Position numbers and translations under genes: made by a program. A stretch of 32,013 nt of DNA from Desulfitobacteriaceae bacterium (GTDB lineage: Bacteria > Bacillota > Dehalobacteriia > Dehalobacteriales > Dehalobacteriaceae): positions 1 to 32,013 of the forward strand of contig JAQVXR010000009.1 in NCBI GenBank assembly GCA_028709045.1, read 5' to 3'. Below the pieces are notes generated by a model that made no database searches, was not told the origin of the DNA, and saw nothing but the letters and a program-made list of their open reading frames with translations. Within the stretch, counting starts at the first letter, position 1. Every line of letters begins with the position of its first letter. Shown piece after piece: positions 30,733 to 32,013 of the stretch.

Positions 30733-32013
30733 TCAAGATAATTCCATTATATCACGAGATTCCTTATCAGTTAAATCAATTAACTTCTCCAACATCTTAA
30801 TTATGAGGTTCAAAATACGCTGAGGCTTCTCTCCGACAGCCTTTATTTTTATTTCTAAATCCACCGCCACGCCAAATGAAATTCTCCGGTTAAACTCATG
30901 GACTAACTCTGCCAAAACCATCCCGGAAATCTGTCGGCCGGAGACAAAGCGGATATGAACAAAACCCTTCTGCTGGGCGATAGATGATACACCCAGCTTT
31001 TGGGCAAGAACCTTAATCCGCCCCAATCGAAATAAATTGCGCACCGGTTCCGGAGCCACCCCGTACCTGTCCTCTGCTTCCAGTTCCAAATCTTTTACTT
31101 CACTGAAGTTATTTGCCGAAGCCAATCTTTTGTATAGTTCAATTTTTAATTCCGTATCGGAAACATAGGCATCCGGGATAAAAGCATCCAGGTCTAGTTC
31201 CAACTGAGGACTGATTTTTTCGGATGTAAATTCTTCTCCGTAACGTTGTTTATCAACTTCTTCTTGCACCAGCCGACAGTACATATCAAAACCAACGGCA
31301 AGAATATGTCCGTGTTGTTCCGGACCTAATATATTTCCTGCCCCTCGGATTTCTAAATCCCTCATGGCAATTTTAAATCCGGAACCCAATTCTGTAAAAT
31401 CTCGAATTGCTGTCAGCCGTTTTTTAGCAACATCACTCAGAATCTTTTCCTTTCTGTAAGTAAAATAAGCATATGCTTGTTTTTCAGACCGTCCAACCCG
31501 TCCTCTTAATTGATAAAGCTGAGAAAGGCCAAAGCGGTCTGCCTCATCAACAATTAAAGTATTAACATTTGATATATCAAGTCCGGACTCAATAATTGTT
31601 GTACAGGCCAGTACATTTCCCTTACCCTCAATAAAATCCAGCATGATCATCTCCAAATCATGTTCCCGCATCTGACCGTGAGCGACAAGCACTTTTGCTT
31701 CCGGGACCAGTTCCATGATATGATCTGCTACCAAGTCAATATTATTTACTCTATTATGGACAAAGTAAATTTGGCCTCCCCGTAAAAGCTCCCGCATAAT
31801 TGCCTCTTTAATTACCCGTTCCTGATATTCCATAACATATGTCTGCACAGGCTGCCTGTCTTCCGGTGGAGTCTCAATTACACTCATATCACGTACTCCC
31901 AGCAGTGACATATGCAGCGTACGGGGAATGGGTGTTGCCGACAATGTCAACACATCGACATTTTGTTTAAGACTTTTGATTTTCTCCTTATGGGCAACAC
32001 CAAATCTCTGTTC
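30733..32013 (-). CDS. mfd: Transcription-repair coupling factor Mfd (5' part beyond window)
   Basis: C-terminal ~426 residues of the Mfd translocase, which displaces RNA polymerase stalled at lesions and recruits UvrA. The frame is open to the right edge, beginning EQRFGVAHKEKIKSLK. RecG-like helicase motifs are present: TLSATPIPRTL (motif III and onward), YFVHNRVNNID, ACTTIIESGLDI (motif V) and QLYQLRGRVGRS (motif VI). The C-terminal TRCF domain includes AFIPDAYVSDTELKIELYKRL. Apparent internal starts should be ignored. It heads the conserved mfd-spoVT neighbourhood. Confidence 0.97.
   Translation of the reverse strand, partial: EQRFGVAHKEKIKSLKQNVDVLTLSATPIPRTLHMSLLGVRDMSVIETPPEDRQPVQTYVMEYQERVIKEAIMRELLRGGQIYFVHNRVNNIDLVADHIMELVPEAKVLVAHGQMREHDLEMIMLDFIEGKGNVLACTTIIESGLDISNVNTLIVDEADRFGLSQLYQLRGRVGRSEKQAYAYFTYRKEKILSDVAKKRLTAIRDFTELGSGFKIAMRDLEIRGAGNILGPEQHGHILAVGFDMYCRLVQEEVDKQRYGEEFTSEKISPQLELDLDAFIPDAYVSDTELKIELYKRLASANNFSEVKDLELEAEDRYGVAPEPVRNLFRLGRIKVLAQKLGVSSIAQQKGFVHIRFVSGRQISGMVLAELVHEFNRRISFGVAVDLEIKIKAVGEKPQRILNLIIKMLEKLIDLTDKESRDIMELS

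Noticed and set aside
1-32013. CRISPR arrays, insertion sequences, prophage or toxin-antitoxin genes
   Set aside because: No regularly spaced repeats, transposase, integrase or phage genes were recognised anywhere in the window.

Overview
The window looks like chromosome of an endospore-forming, low-to-mid GC Firmicute, most likely a Clostridia member of the Peptococcaceae type. The evidence is spoIIE, spoVT, yabP, yabQ, several spore-coat families, strong Shine-Dalgarno sites, and frequent TTG and GTG starts. I cannot name the species. Nearly everything is on the minus strand, so transcription runs from high to low coordinates. The backbone follows the Bacillus subtilis order mfd-spoVT-mazG-yabO-yabP-yabQ-divIC-yabR-spoIIE-tilS-ftsH. 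Only the 3' part of mfd (right edge) and the 5' part of ftsH (left edge) are present.

Right part (24-32 kb): mfd, a PrsA-type foldase lipoprotein, spoVT, mazG, HU, rqcP/yabO, a SpoIID-domain lipoprotein, yabP, yabQ, a small HTH gene overlapping divIC, and yabR. Clear regulatory sites are a sigma-G-like promoter at spoVT, sigma-A promoters at mazG and yabR, and an array of DnaA-box-like sites at 11-bp pitch in front of the HTH-divIC pair.

Middle part (about 7.6-24 kb): between yabR and spoIIE, where B. subtilis has no intervening genes, lies a roughly 16-kb block. It starts with ppx/gppA, a GDP-mannose pyrophosphorylase (manC) and a phosphohexomutase. Then come three transcription units with six CotS-like kinase-fold proteins, two CotSA-like family-4 glycosyltransferases, a YfcE-like phosphoesterase, a TIM-barrel protein and a SpoVID/SipL-like LysM protein. 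I read this as a spore-surface glycan/kinase island: ManC and the mutase could supply GDP-mannose, the glycosyltransferases could use it, the LysM protein could anchor the coat, and the kinases could modify or scaffold it. Two of the six kinases have lost catalytic residues. One of these is fused to a GH18/YaaH-like domain that also lacks its catalytic acid. A third kinase gene appears to have a one-base frameshift exactly at its start codon.

Left part (1-7.6 kb): a DUF421 membrane protein and a DMT/YdcZ transporter are divergent. A tRNA-Met/tRNA-Glu operon with a clear promoter and terminator follows, then spoIIE with a promoter of the Spo0A-activated architecture (21-bp spacer), tilS and ftsH with an extended -10 promoter. 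The hpt gene that usually sits between tilS and ftsH is absent.
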